Of a DNA stretch of 64,000 nucleotides, positions 1 through 14,600 are shown in pieces (the first letter of the stretch is position 1; every line of letters starts with the position of its first letter). This DNA is from Rhabdophis nuchalis. Its lineage: Eukaryota; Chordata; Lepidosauria; Squamata; Natricidae. Where the stretch lies: assembly GCA_039707465.1 (NCBI GenBank), contig CM077644.1:214891962-214955961 (forward strand), in the 5' to 3' direction. Under the pieces are notes generated by a model that ran no database searches, was not told the origin of the DNA, and saw only the letters and a program-made list of their open reading frames with translations. Both the position numbers and the translations under genes were made by a program.

Positions 1-1038
1 CAGGTTAAGCTACTACAATTCAATTTTTATCTAATTATTTATATAATTTGCTGCAAAACATTAAATATGATTGTTTGAGACCAGTTCAAAATTTGCTCTG
101 GATTATTAGATGATTGTTCTGTACAGATTTCAAAGGGGCAAAAATCTGCTAGCATGGGCAAAAGCAACAAGGTCTACTTGAATGATTCAACGTGCCTGAC
201 TCCACAGAATCTTATCTCAGTTCTGAAGGTATAGTGATAAAAGACAGAACTGTATACCGCTCCAAAAGTTAATTTATTATATTTGCTCTGCCACTTCATA
301 TTAAGAGATAAACCATGATTTGGAATTAGTCATTGGTAATTGTTTGCACACAAAACAAATCTTATGTTGATAGCAAAAGAATATCTAAGATATATAACGA
401 TAAGATAAACATGTGTTGAAATAAAGAGGGGGGAGAGAGGGAGAGGGAGGAAAGAGAGTTGGGCAATTATGTAAATTTGATAAATAAGTAAATAAATATT
501 CCTGTTTAATTATAACCACAATGTGTATATAATGTGAGGTGGGTCACATATTATATAGGGCAGGGCGAACCTGGTAAAACGCCCTCCTGGCCACGGCTGT
601 CACTTGCTCTTCCATAGACAGCCGGGTATCCAGGAGGACACCCAAATTGCGCACCCCATCCACAGGGGCAAGATGTTCGCCCCCTATGGCCAGCGTTGGA
701 GAAAGCTGGTTGAATCGGGCACTTTTATAGACAACAAAGGGAAGATATTTCTTAAGAAACTGAGTAGTAACTGCTCAGAGAGTTTTTTGAGTATCTAAAA
801 TTCTTTCGATGACAGTTCTTTCAATTCATTTCTGGGCAAAGTAATAATAAAATATTTTTCTCATCAGAAACATAGCAACATATTCAATCCATCACTTCAT
901 GATAAAAATATCAAATGTACAAGTCAATATTATTAAGTAATTTCACAATGTATTTTCAATTCAAGTGCTACTTTTAAAGAGTATTCTGTTTCAAAGGAAA
1001 ATATAAATATTATATTATGAAATACAAATACCATTTAC
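1..1038. other. Start of ERBIN intron after coding exon 12
   Basis: AT-rich intron sequence with a GA-rich purine tract at about 427-462. Its only recognisable repeat is the L2-type fragment listed at 565-725. No exon or RNA gene was seen. Confidence 0.7.
565..725 (-). mobile_element. L2-type LINE fragment (ORF2, reverse transcriptase C-terminal part)
   Basis: Read on the minus strand this gives a decayed version of GVLLDTRLSMEEQVTAVARR and AFYQVRL, the same stretch as residues about 60-85 of the better copy at 62721-63509. It is a short internal fragment without a 3' tail. Confidence 0.75.
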
Positions 1039-1108
1039 CTGATTATCTGATAACCACAAAGCAGTCAAATGTTGCAGTTGCAAAATGCTATAAGGCAAAT
1101 ACTTCAAT
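1039..1108 (-). CDS. ERBIN: ERBIN coding exon 12 (residues 379-402)
   Basis: A 70-nt exon with acceptor ATTTACAG and donor TCAG|GTAAAT, phase 2 to 0. It encodes the last LRR here, (R)[19 protein letters not shown], ending SDNQ. In mammals the non-repeat linker begins right after this point. No further exon is recognisable in 1-1038. Confidence 0.95.
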
Positions 1109-4100
1109 CTGTAAATAAGTCAAGATGATTGTTTAGCTAATCAGCAAATCAAAACAGTAATAATTATTTATTATAAAATACAGCAATAAAATGGTGTGTT
1201 CCACATTCCTATCCATTTTAATTGTGTAATTTTTCTCTTTTTAATTATTATTGGGATTGCAAATTATTGTTGTAGTAAGTTCAGCTTTTTAAGTGATTCC
1301 AGACAGCTTTACACAGCTAGACTGTGAATAAGTTCTGAAGCAGAATTCTCAAATAATACAGGGGTAAGGCATTTGCACACTGCTCTGGATCATTGAATAA
1401 TATAAATGAATTAAAAACAGAGGCAAAAAGAGAGGCAAATCCATGATGTCTTCAACTTGTCACTTTGTCTTCCTGGTGTGAAATACTGCCCTTTTTCTTG
1501 CCAACACAAGTGCAACCCCTGCAATCTTCAAACTTATCTGGAATCAAAGTACATTTCTCTTGCAAACAACTATGCTCTTTCCTCAGTGCCCATCCCTGTC
1601 TAAATTCTTAAATCACATTTGCTAATGCTTCCTAGACATACCTTTTCCCACCAACAGACACTATAAAATAATACATCAAACTATTTTATATAACCTATGC
1701 TTTATATAAATAAAATATATTACATATTCATTCAAACTTCATCCAATGAAACAAGAATTCCCCATTTGAATAACCCATCATTTTATACTTATAACAATTC
1801 TACATGAGAAATAGCGATTGGATTAAATCCATCCAGAGCTTCATTGTGAAAAATAGAATATTCATGCAAAATAATTTAAGTTACAAACCTATTATCACTT
1901 AAATTTATAACTTTTAATTTCTGCATATCACCCATTTCCTCTGGAAGAACCTCCAATTTATTAGAATGAAGAAACAAAACAGTTACATATTTCCAGCTTC
2001 CAATCTGAAAAAAATAAACATAATTATGCAGAAGCTTCTTTTTGTCAATAATAAATGTGCATATTGCTATTTTTCTGTTGAATATAAAAGTATATTCAAT
2101 ATGACAATTTTGAATTATCAAAATTGATGAGAAAACACAGCTAAAAGATCATATTTCTGATCATATCTAGACTTTATACTTTGCAGAGAATATATTTCAC
2201 ATTGAGATTACATGTACTTTTTCTATCTAATGCAGGGGTCCCCAACCCCCGGGCCGCGGACCGGTGCCGGTCCGTGGCTTGATAGGAACCGGGCCGCAGT
2301 GAGAGGTGCAACTCTTAGAAAGGGTCGGAGAGGAGGAGGGAGGAGAGGACAGCCCCCTGGGCAGAGCGCACACCAGGGGTGGGAGAGTGCAGGCGCAGCC
2401 GCTCGTGCCATTGGGGCCCCGACAGGGGCAAGTGAGCCAACTCAGCCCCCACCCACACGCATATGTGCCACCTGTTCCCCTCCCCCCCTGCTCCCCCTCT
2501 ACGCCAGCCGAGCCATGGCCACCGGTCCGCGGAATTTTTTTAACATGAAACGGGTCCCTGGTGCCAAAAAGGTTGGGAAACCCTGATCTAATGTATAAGA
2601 AGGCAATCTGCAGCCACTGTATCAGTACAACTCTTCTGCAGAACCTGGAAATCCAGTTAATACTATCAAATTAAGATAAGCCAATAAAATCAGACTAAGA
2701 TACTTTAGCAATTGTGTCCTTTATGGTCAAATCTATCTAAGTTCAAATACCAAAGCATTTAGTACTGGAAGGAAAAGAAAGCCTTTCCACAACTGCTTCT
2801 GGTAGGAAATCAGATGATGTTTTCTGAATTGGGAGGCCCTTTACACAATTATAATCTGGGCCAGTGTTGGCGAACCTTTTGGCACCGAGTGTCGAAATAG
2901 GAGCGCATGCCAGGAAGATGATCTTCCAGTTTCCGGCGTGCACGTGCGTACCAGTCACCTGGTCTTCTGGGTTCTGGCATATATGCGTGCACGAAGACCA
3001 GCTGGACAGTGCGCATATGCATGCTGGAAACCAGAAGATCATCTTCCCGGCATGCACCTCCACGTGTGAAGACCAGCTGGCCAGTGCACCGGAACCCAGA
3101 AGAACAACGGGTGATGGCTAATGTGCCCAGAGAGATTGCTCTGCGTGCCATTTCTGGATTCGCCATCAAGGATCTACGCTACAATCACCTAACAATTCAA
3201 GTACTGCAATGCATTCTGCACAGGGCTGTCCTTGAAGATCACTGGGAAGATTTAACTAGTACAAAATGCAGCATTATGGGCATGCCTTGTGTCCTACTGT
3301 GTGCAATTCAAGATGCTTATTGTTATCTCTAAAGCCCTACATGGTTTCTGGAAAGAGAGACCAGCAAAACATACTCTATCTCTTTAAGTCTTTCCATTAG
3401 TGGAAGAGCAAGTTTGGATTTTAACTGTGTATTCTAATAAGAGAAAAATCTTAATGCATCATCAAAAAAAGGTGTAGAGAGAGTACTTCATAGTCATCAA
3501 AACGTAGTCCTTCATTTCCAAATATTCTTTGTCACATATAGGACAATGCTCCAGATGGTAAAAAAGTTTTAACAAGTATTTCCTCCCCCAGCTTCCCCAT
3601 TTCTCATTACAAAGTAATTACACTCTCCCAAGCATTTCTCGTTTTTATTCATTTGTTGAATGTATATCCTGCTTTTTGAATTAACTTGTACCACAATGAA
3701 TCATTTGGCAGATGAGTACCCTCTGTACTTTTTTTCTGTCCCATTACTGTACCAATTTTCCCAAGAATCAGGAGTTCCAAAATTGGATTCTACTTTATGT
3801 GGAAAAAAAATTGAAGCCATATTCTACTATTTTTTTTAAAAATATCTCAACAAATCTAAACCTATAAACACAAACAACTGGATCCATGAATAAAAGCATA
3901 CCTCTGGTGGCAATTGTGTTAAAAAATTATGATCTGCAGCAAAAGTCCTTATGTTAGAGAGCTGCCCAATAGATGATGGCAAAGTTTCAATTTCATTGAA
4001 GCTGCAATCCAGTTCTTCAATTGATGTTAACCTAAACCAATTTCAATAAATAAAATTAAAATAAATTAAAAATTAAATTATTTGTTAGATGAATATAAAT

Positions 4101-5545
4101 TCAAGCATGGAAAATATAAACAATACCAATTGAAACTTGAATTGTTACTGATTGGAACAAAGTTCAATATCCCAAATCCCTGTAGACCCTCCCCCCAAAT
4201 ATAATCTAAATCTACTGGATATGCAGGATTAACAAACTTCAAAATGGTTACAATACAAATATGGCTATATTAATAGATTAATAGAAAGACATTAGGTAAA
4301 CTTTTCTATTTAACTTATTCATTAACGAACCATTAAAATGAAATATAACATGTTCTTTGTTAAGGAAGATGTAGAAATACCTACCCTCCTATGGAATCTG
4401 GCAAGTACATTAACTGATTCTCATCAATTTTAAGAACTGTTAATTTCTTTAGACAACCTGTTATAAAAGAAATATCAAAATAGTAGTCATACGTTATTCA
4501 CATGACATAATCTACATCACTGTAGAGGAAGCAAGCAATCTCTCAAGGTATCTTCCATTTTTTATATGCAACTATTTCATTGTATCCTGTGCAAAACTGA
4601 GTAGCAAGATTATTCTAGTCCTAGATCAATTGTAACCAAAATCAAACCAAATTTGATTACAAGGAAAAAGTACGTCTTTTAATTTATTATTATTTATTAT
4701 TAAAGGACATCCATAGATACTGTCAATTGAGGAAAAGAGAAACAATTTATTTGCAAGTGTCAGTATGGTTACTATAGAACAGGGGTCTGCAAAGTCGGCT
4801 CTTTTAAGACTGGTGGACTTCAACTCCCAGAGTTCCCCAGCCAGCATAGCTGGCTGGGGAACTCTGGGAGTTGAAGTCCACCAGTCTTAAAAGAGTCGAC
4901 TTTGCAGACCCCTGCTATAGAACAATATCTAAAACCATAAATACTTAATAATAGACAGACCTATTCTGTATTCCCTTTGCCAGCACTCTGATCACAAATA
5001 AAGTTGAACTGGGATGATGAGATCTAGACTAATAAATCTGGCAGGCATTGTATTTTACAGCATGCTAACTAATGCAAATCAATTTGGAAATATTAATACA
5101 CCTACTGCATTATATTGGATTTGTTAAACCATTATAGGACGGTCCTTGGTGCTCTCTGAGCTTGCTTGTTTTCTTGCAGACATTTCATTACTCAAACTGG
5201 GTAACATCATCAGAGCTGGTTTAGAGAACAACTAGCCCTGATGTTACCTAGTTTGGGTAATGAAATGTTTGAAAGGAAACAAGCAAGCCCAGAGAGCACC
5301 AAGGACCCCTCATGCCAACACTGAGCTGCAAATATTCTCCTTTATTACTACTACTGTAATTGTCTCTACCAGTGGTGGGTTTCAAATTTTTTAGAACCTA
5401 CTCTGTAGGTGTGGCCTATTTTGTGGGCGTGGCTTGGCAGTCATGTGACAGGGTGGGAGTGGCCACCTTTTAAAATGTGGTGAAACTCATTTAACAACGC
5501 TCTTGCTTAGCAACCAAAATTTTGGACTCAATTGTGATGATAAAT

Positions 5546-5614
<69 letters not shown>

Positions 5615-8600
5615 TTTCCTTTCCTTTCCTTTCCTTCCCGTTGGGTCACTGGCAGCAGCGGGCCAGATTTACTTCCAGGTACACCGGTGGAACCCCCTCT
5701 CACCGATTCTCTAAATTTCACCAACCGGCTCTCGCGAGTAGGTGCGAGCCTGCAGAAACCCACCACTGGTCTCTACTGATAAATTACTTTTAAGTTATAT
5801 AAAATTGTTCTTTAAAATTAAAAAAAGACAAGGTATGCTTTTTGGTTTATGTGCTAGAAAAGCATATTTATGTTTAAATAAAGAATGCCAAAATGTGGTC
5901 ATGATGTTATGCTATATTTATAGCTAACAATACAAACCAATGGACTCTGGCAGCTGCTGAAGTGAATTACTAGATAATAGCAGGTCTTGTAAACTTTCAC
6001 ATCCTGAAACACCTTCTTCAAGAGTTTCAATATTGTTTTTGGAAATATCCAAGTAGGTCAAGTGCTTCAAACTGCCCATAAACTGAAAATACAGAGACAC
6101 TTGTCAAATACAAAACTTGTGAATTAAAACATGAATATACCTACTCTACTGGTAATCCAAATTAATTCTAATGCAATTTTTATTTACTATGACATCAGAT
6201 CATATTTATGTTCTGTTACAAATTAGGATGTGTAAGTTAATGAAAGTTTTACACAATCCAAATCTAGAAAAAGATATTTCATTGTGGGATTCTACCAAAT
6301 ATTTTAACCAATTCTTCCTCTCTATGAATTCAAGAAAGGAGATAAGCTATGTGACACAGAAAAATTAGCCCTTATCATTTTCAGACTTTTATCCCGAAGG
6401 TGTATTTGTTGAGTTTTTGCTGAATGTAAAGAGAACTTTTTTCATGAATCTCTTTCAAGAAAAGTGACCAGCATTCTTGAACACAATTATTCACTTAGGC
6501 ATTAAGCATACGAGTGAATTGTTACAGTAGTTGTAATATAAATATAAAAATAATAAATATACATTACCCCTGGAACAAGAGTTAGTTTGTTATCATCCAT
6601 CCAAAATTCTTTTAACCCACTTAATTGTTCAAGTACTTCAGGCTGATAGAAATAAAAAAAAATACATTATAATTATTTTTATAACAGAATATTTAACAGA
6701 AAATACAATATTAAGAAACATAAACACTGAGAATTTTGCTGCTTCGTTTTATGTATTTATATTTTATTTTCTATTCAAAATATTTATTTTTATGTTCAAT
6801 ATTTTTATTAACTATTCAGTTTATTGAATTACATAAATCTAGTCGGTTCAATGCATACAATTCAATGTGCCACCAAAATTCCATACCTATAGCAAATAAA
6901 ATTTGGGGAAAAGCAGCCAGCTTTAAAATGACATAATTCAATACAGTTAGCTTTGAATATAAAAGTTAAGGTAATTTCTTATCTGGCATTGTCTAAAAGA
7001 TTTAAGGATTTGACCTTTTAAGCGAAACTGTAACTTAAGTACAACTTACCACTTCTGTGAATTCATTACTTCCCAGATCTAGCCTCTCCAATTGAGTCAG
7101 TCTGTTCATGGTTCTGCAGAAATGAAAAGGATGAAAAGTTCTTAGATTTAAGGGAAATGCCAATTATATCTTATTTTCATCTACTCATTCTGATGCATTT
7201 TTATTTATTTATTTATTTAATTTGATTTGTATACCGCCCTTTCTCCCGTAGGGACTCAGGGCGGTGTACAGGGAAAATAAAGGTACATTTAAATACAGTC
7301 AATAGATAAATTTAAAGTTAAATTAAATAAATTTAACCTGAGTTAGAATAAACTTAAGAAACCCTATTAAAATAATAGTAAAAACAAACTATGCCAGGCC
7401 GGCCGCATGAAAAAAGTAAGTCTTCAATGCTTTACGGAAGAGGCGAAGGTCCGTGGTAGTGCGAAGGTCGGGGGGCAGGTCATTCCAGAGGGCTGGACGC
7501 ACCACAGAGAAGGCCCTTCCCCTGGGAGCCGCTAGTCGGCATTGTCCAGCGGACATCACCCTGAGGAGGCCCTCCCCCTGGGAGCGGACAGGTCGGATGG
7601 AGGTATGAGGCAGGAGGCGGTTCTGCAAATAACCAGGACCCATGCCATGGAGCGCTTTGAAGATGCTCATTAAATAAGCATATATATATATATATATATA
7701 AGCATTATATATTTAACAGTTATAGAAAACATATCAAGTAGGATCAGAGTTCATAAGAAGTAAGCAGTCATATTATCTTACTACTAAGATTAAATGACTT
7801 TGCTCTAAATCAGTGGTAGTCAACCTGGTCCCTATCACCCACCAGTGGGCGTTCCAGCTTTCATGGTGGGCGGTAGGGGTTTTGTCTGATACTGAAGCAC
7901 TTTCCTTTTTTTAATTTAATTGACTTCCCTACTTTATAAATCACCATTACCGTGGAACCGGTGGGTGGTTAGGGAAATTTTACCACTAACAGAGATACAA
8001 AAGTGGGTGGTAGGTATAAAAAGGTTGACTATCCCTGCTCTAAATACTAGCATCTTAGTATATATCTTTCCTGTGTTTTAATCTAATTGTACTAATTACT
8101 GATAAAATTTATATGCCCTCCAGTTCTCAGCAACTCTATAAATAAAATAAATGGGCACAATCAATTTATATATGTGGATGCTCAAAGCTAAATTATGGGA
8201 AGTTATTTGTTAAAATAATAAGGCATGATACAGATAAATAAAAAAATTAAATTGAAAACAAATGGGCAATCTTTTATATATTGGAAAAGGGGCTAAAAAT
8301 CAAAATTTTGACACTTTTGTTATAATAAAAAGAACCAATTAGAGAAGACACACAAAACTATCAACAACATTTTCAAAGGAATAAAATTCACAAGGGAAAA
8401 AGAAAAAGCAACATGATTCCTGGATATCCTCATCAGCAGAATTAGAATAGCAAATTAGAAGCACAAGTCTTTCACAAAACTTCCAACACCAACCAAGTAT
8501 TGTTTTATTACCAAGTAACAACCCAAACTTCCACAATAGAAACTGTGTAAGAACACTATTTAGGTGAGGACAAACAACTGCAGCAACCCCAAACACCAGA

Positions 8601-11600
8601 AAAGGAATCAAATCATCTGTACAACTTTTCCCAACAAAATGGATACCCCCATCAATTTTATAAAAAGTGTTTCAACCTCAGCCCAACATAGCACAACCAA
8701 CGCAAACTGTGGAAAAGATAACATTGCCAACCCATCAAAAACCATAAACATACTATTACAACTGTTACGGTTATTGTTGCTACTACTGTAAACCAACGAA
8801 AGCCCTCCAGAAATCCTAAGTAAACCAAAAGATCCAGCAGACCCAGAAGAAAAAATAGGAGTCACCTGCAACATATAATGTAAGGACTATAACTCCCACT
8901 ATGTAGGACAAGACTAGCAGAGCGTATCCAGGAATAACAACTAGCAGTCAGAAGACACATCGATAGACTTAAATCATAGTTTCAACTGGGAAACTGAGCA
9001 TCCAGGACCAAGCAAAGTCCAAATACACTAGAAAATTCCTGGAAGCCTGGCCTTCAGACGAATCAGCCATCAACAGGCACAGAGAGATAAAGGGTTTTTT
9101 ACATCTAACCAACTGAGAGAACACAAACAGAATTGTTGTCTACAGATACCCCTCAAGTTATGACCATTCATTCAGCAACAGTCGGAAGTCACAAGAACAT
9201 GATTTCTATATCCCAGTAAACTGCGATCATATGATCACCATTTCTTATATTCTCTGCTCACTTCCCACAAGCAGAATCAATGGAAAAGCTGGCAGGAAAT
9301 CGTGGTTACATGACAATTCACAGTGGTAACCAGTACTGCTGGAATTGCTATTGCTATGCAATGTGATCATGTAATTGTCACACTTTGCAACTGCATGGCT
9401 AGTCACAGCAATTCTGGTCCCAGGTGTTGTTGTAAACTGAGGACTGCTGTTGCACTGTATAGTTATGCTTTTTTAAACTAAATGATAAATATTACAGGCC
9501 TAAACATGCTTGCAAGAATTTAAAAAAGAACAATGAGAATGCAGCTATAAGAGAATTACTGTCAAAATGAATAATTGCATAGATAGGCCAAAAAGAAATA
9601 ATTCATAGTAATTCCAACAGAAACAAACCTCAAAAAAGACAATGGTCCTAGAACAGTTTATTTATTTATTTATTAGATTTATAAAAAATGATTAAACAGT
9701 GATGGCGAACCTTTTTAGGCTCGTGTGCCATAAGGGGGGGAGCGCAGGGGGGGGTCATGTGCGGGCGTGCCGCACCCATAATGCAATGTGCAACCCCCCC
9801 AGTGCGTATGCGCGCACTACAGATCCCCCCCTCCCATTTTTTACATGCTCTTTTCACCCTCCCCAGGCTCCAGAGGCTTTATAGGAGCCTGGGGAGGGCG
9901 AAAAGAGTCTCCCTCTCCCCCTCCCCACCAGGCCCTCCTGAGGCTCTATGAACTTCCCTGAAGCCTCGGGAGTACTCAAAATGACGCTGCAAGCAATCGG
10001 AGGTCACTTGCATTTTCGGCGGCGCATCATTTTGAGTGCTCCGGAAGCTTCAGGGAAACCCCCTGAAGGTCGCTGAAGACTCCGGAGGGCCTCCGGAGGG
10101 ACTGGGAAGCCTCAGAAGCACTCAAAATGATGCGCCACCAAAACCGGAAGTGACCTCCAATTTGCTTGCAGCATCATTTTGAGTGGTTCAGAGGCTTAAG
10201 GGAAGCCTCTTGAAGGTTGCTGAAGCCTCCGGAGCACTCAAAATGACGCTGCAAGCAAATCGGAGGCCACTTCCGGTTTTGGTGGTGCATCATTTTGAGT
10301 GCTCCAGAGGCATCCCAGGCCCTTCGGAGGCCCTCTGGAGGCTTCAGCAACCTTCACTCAAAATGATGCGCTGCCGAAACCGGAAGTGACCTCCGATTGC
10401 TTGCAGCGTCATTTTGATCGCTCCGGAGACTTCAGGGAAGTTCATGAAGCCTCTGGAAGGTCTTTGGGGGCCGAGGGGGGGTTTTCTTTTCGCCCTCCCC
10501 AGGCTCCAAAGGCTTCATAGGGTGAAAAAAGCATGAAAAAATTCACCTGGCCAGCGCGCGCATGCCCGCTGGCCAGCTGACAGGGCATCGCCTCGCGTGC
10601 CCTGATAAATGGCTCCGCGTGCCACCTGTGGCATGCGTGCCATAGATTCACCATCACTGTCCTAGAACATCAAAGTTGATTTTAAAATTCTGATTTTCAT
10701 TATATTTCAAGTAATTCATAACAAAATATTTTCAAATACCACTGTATACTTACTTTGGCAACATTTTTAACTGGTTTTCTCGAAGTTCTAAAATCTGGAG
10801 TTTAGTTAACCTATAAAAGAAATGCAATGAATTACTTTTTGAGAAGTTTGAAATAAACCTATTATTATAACAGACTTGATTTAATTTGCAAGTTTAAACT
10901 ATTAAAACATAAATTTGTGGCCTTGGCTAATAAAGAACTGTTTTAAAATACAGCCCTTCAAATCATGCTGCTTGTTTTCTCTAATATTTAGACTTTTTTA
11001 ATTTATAAGAATAGGTTTCTAAGATGTAACATTAGAATTTAAAATTATTTTTTTAAAAACCCATAACATTCAACTATTTCCCCCCTAAAATTACTGATTT
11101 TGTCCTCCTGAATGGAATCTTTTCTATTTCTGAGCAACATTGTCCAATTATGATGTTAGCCTATTCTTCCTAATGATCAAAATAAGTATGCAGGCTTTTT
11201 TTTCCCCTTACGAGTATTTAAAATTGATCTTAATCTATGAATTCCTTTTATTTAATATCCTCTAGGACAGGGGTCTGCAAAGTCGGCTCTTTTAAGACTG
11301 GTGGACTTCAACTCCCAGAATTCCCCAGCCACACACATACAAATCAATTTAATGATTTAGGGAGCTTTGGGGCACATGTATGTATGTGTGTGATGGGTTT
11401 AGTTTGATCAATCCACCCACCCAGAAAGTCGATTCCATTCAGAGTTTGGATCAAATGAGATTAAAACCAAATCTCCAAATCAAAATTCTTCCTAGACCTG
11501 TTTTCTAAACTTTATGGTTCTATGTTTTAGAAGCACGATTTTTCTCAGTCCTTCTATTGAGAGGATGTTGGAGATCTTTTCCATATGGAGTATCTATTGT

Positions 11601-14600
11601 CCCACTGAACTATGGATCTTCTTTTCCTATAGCTAGACAGAGATATCCTTACTTGGGTCTAGGACAGGGGTCTGCAAAGTCGGCTCTTTTAAGACTGGTG
11701 GACTTCAACTCCCAGAATTCCCCAGCCAGCCTGGCTGGCTGGGGAATTCTGGGAGTTGAAGTCCACCAGTCTTAAAAGAGCCGACTTTGCAGACCCCTGC
11801 TCTAGGATGTTAGGAATAAAACAGAACTGCAATCATTCATCTACTTTGTATTCTCAAACCAGTAACTCAGGTTGGGGGTCACCAATCAGAAAAACAATTA
11901 AAACACAATATAAATAAAAAAATAAATATATATAATAGCCATGAGATAGGATAATTAGTTAGTGTCATTCTAACCAGGAAATGGGGCCCTTCATACACAC
12001 TGAACCTCAGGTCTGGCCATATAGGTCTGCAAAATCTTCCAAAAGACAAGTAGTGTCAGGGCCATCAGAAGAGAAGGTATTCTAGAGCAGGGGTCTCCAA
12101 CCTTGGCAACTTTAAGACCTGTGGACCAACTTCCAGAATTCCTCAGCCAGCAAAACTGGAATCTAGAAGTTGAAATTCACAGATCTTAAAGTTGACATGG
12201 TTGGAAACCCCTGTTCTAGAGGGCGGTTACTACAGTAGAAATGTCATTCCTCTTGGAACTCACCAATTGACATTCCTTGGCTGACAGAAGTCAGTAATTA
12301 AATAGGATTAACCATGCTCTAAATTCAATCCTCTTTTGATCAGTTTCTATCTCAAAATTGCACTGGATATGCAGCTTTGGGGTTTGGAACATTGATTTTA
12401 TAATCGTGATTTGTGAAGCTTGCATCTGTGAATAATTTAGGTAGGGGCTTAGCTAGGAACCACAGAGCAGCTGAGCCAGGGATCTTGCTGGGAATAATTT
12501 GAGAGTTGAGGAAACACATTCTCCACCTTTTGCACAGAAGAATATTAGGATGGCAGAAGAGCTTTTTTAAACCTGCATGACCATTGCACTGACCCCAAAA
12601 GGCAACATCTAAATTATTTAAAACCCTGACCTACTGAATGTCCTGCCCTTTTATTATCCAATGAAACTTTGTGAATGTTTTAACAGAGACCATTATTTTG
12701 ATCTTCTGGAAGTTTAGTACAAGGTGATTTTTACTGAAGTAGCATCCTAGGTTTTTGAGTGCATGCTAAGGCCAGCTGCAATGGAAAATCCTTATCTGCC
12801 ATTCTAGACAGATGAAAATTTGGATTTGTGAGTTCCTTTTGCTAATGAGTTCATTTCCAAATTGAACAGACATGGTGCATCACTGACTGAATTCCTTATG
12901 TACACAAGTTAGAGTCTAAAATTAGACCTTGTGGATCACACCTTATTCTCCTCCTAGAGTTTTAATGTGATTTCTATATTACTAGCAAGAGCCTCAAATT
13001 AATGTCCAATCCCCCTCTTCCTATAGCAGTTTTGCAATAGAGTGCAAAGCTGATTTAAAGTTAACAAAAGCTATGTACCGAGAGAATTGAGATCTATTAT
13101 AGTTCTGAATTAAGATATTTTAGTACAATGACAAAGTATACTTTTGGGAAGTATTTGGAAGATTCAACATTCAATCCTCGTTCATAGCTACTAGTGACTT
13201 GCCTTTGTAAACTTATTTACAACTTACCTGCCAAAATTGGCTGGTAAAAATTCCAGAAAGGCATCATTCAGATATAATTGTGTTAGATTTAACAACTGTG
13301 AAAATCCATCTGGAAGCCTAGATAAATTTAAACAGAGATAAATTTAACAAATATAAGATCATATTCTTAATCTGAAAAAAATGTACCATATTTTTTGGAG
13401 TATAAGACGCACCGGAGTATAAGACACACCCAGGTTTTGAAGAGGCAATTTTTTTTAAAAAAGTAGGTAAATAGATAGAGGGATAGAGAGGGGGAGAGAG
13501 AGAGAGAAATACAGTAGGTAGGTAGGGAGAGAGAGAGAGAAATACAGTAGATAGGTAGGGGGAGAGGGAGAGTAGGTAGATAGGTATATAGGTAGATAGA
13601 AGGGGGAGAGAGAAATACAGTAGGTAGGGAGAGAGAGTGTGTAGATAGGTAGGTAGGTACAGGGATAGAGAGAGAGAAATAGAAAGAGAGAGAGAGAAAT
13701 ACAGTAAGGTAGGGAGAGAGAGTGTGTAGATAGGTAGGTAGGTACAGGGATAGAGAGAGAGAAATAGAAAGAGAGAGAGAGAAATACAGTAAGGTAGGGA
13801 GAGAGAGAGTAAGTAGGTAGGCAGATGTTTCCAGGTGTATTTACCCATGTGCTGGAGAAGGAAATCACTGACCACTTTTAAAACTTCTGCAGGCACAGCA
13901 CTTGACCAACGTAATTCTCATCAATCACTCTAACTAAACAGCATTCCAAAATGCTGTTTTGGAAAAAAGAAACCCCTTTTTGAATTTTGCAAACCTACCC
14001 CCAAACAGCCTGTTTTTTGCGAAAATGGGCCCATTTTTTTTCAAATAAAAGCCATGAATAGCCTTGGGGGGGCTTGCAGAGTGCTCTTGGGGGGGGCAAA
14101 ACAAGGGGGAAATGGCCCATTTTTTGTGAAAATGGGCTGATGTTTTTGTCAAAAAAATTGCATGCATAGCCTTATGGAGGCTTATAGAGTGCTGCGGGGG
14201 GGGGGGGAGACAAAAATGCCCTGTTTTTTGCTCATTTCTGCCCTCCCCAGCCCCCAGGAGCTCTCTGGAAGCCTCCATAAGGGTATGCGTGTGGCCATTT
14301 CGGTGAAGGGGCGGGGTTTCAGGAGACAAAAAATGCTGTATTCAATGTATAAGACGCACCCAGATTTTCAGCCTCTTTTTAGGAGAAAAAAGGTTCATCT
14401 TATACCCCGAAAAATACAGTAATTCTCATTGTGCAACACATTTTTAAAAAAATTATTACAACAGAACTTACTTTGAAATAGGATTTACACTGGCCTCAAC
14501 AATTGCTAAAACTTTACAGTTCTTGATATTTTCTGGAAACTCTTGTATACCTATAGAATCAGAACATTAAAAAGTATCAGAAAATTAGTAATGTAAGTTT

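Noticed and set aside
2212..2586. Two overlapping frames of 80-124 codons
   Set aside because: Both lie within the hAT element with a perfect TSD and have no transposase motifs.
4385..4388. Alternative donor four bases downstream for coding exon 9
   Set aside because: Its use would shift the frame into the next exon; the first GT keeps phase 2 and the LRR reading.
5491..5793. Frames of Phe-Leu-Ser or Lys-Glu-Arg repeats
   Set aside because: Translation of the (CTTT)n microsatellite.
13318..13896. Minus-strand frame of 192 codons rich in Leu, Ser, Tyr
   Set aside because: It is the translated minisatellite and changes character with frame.
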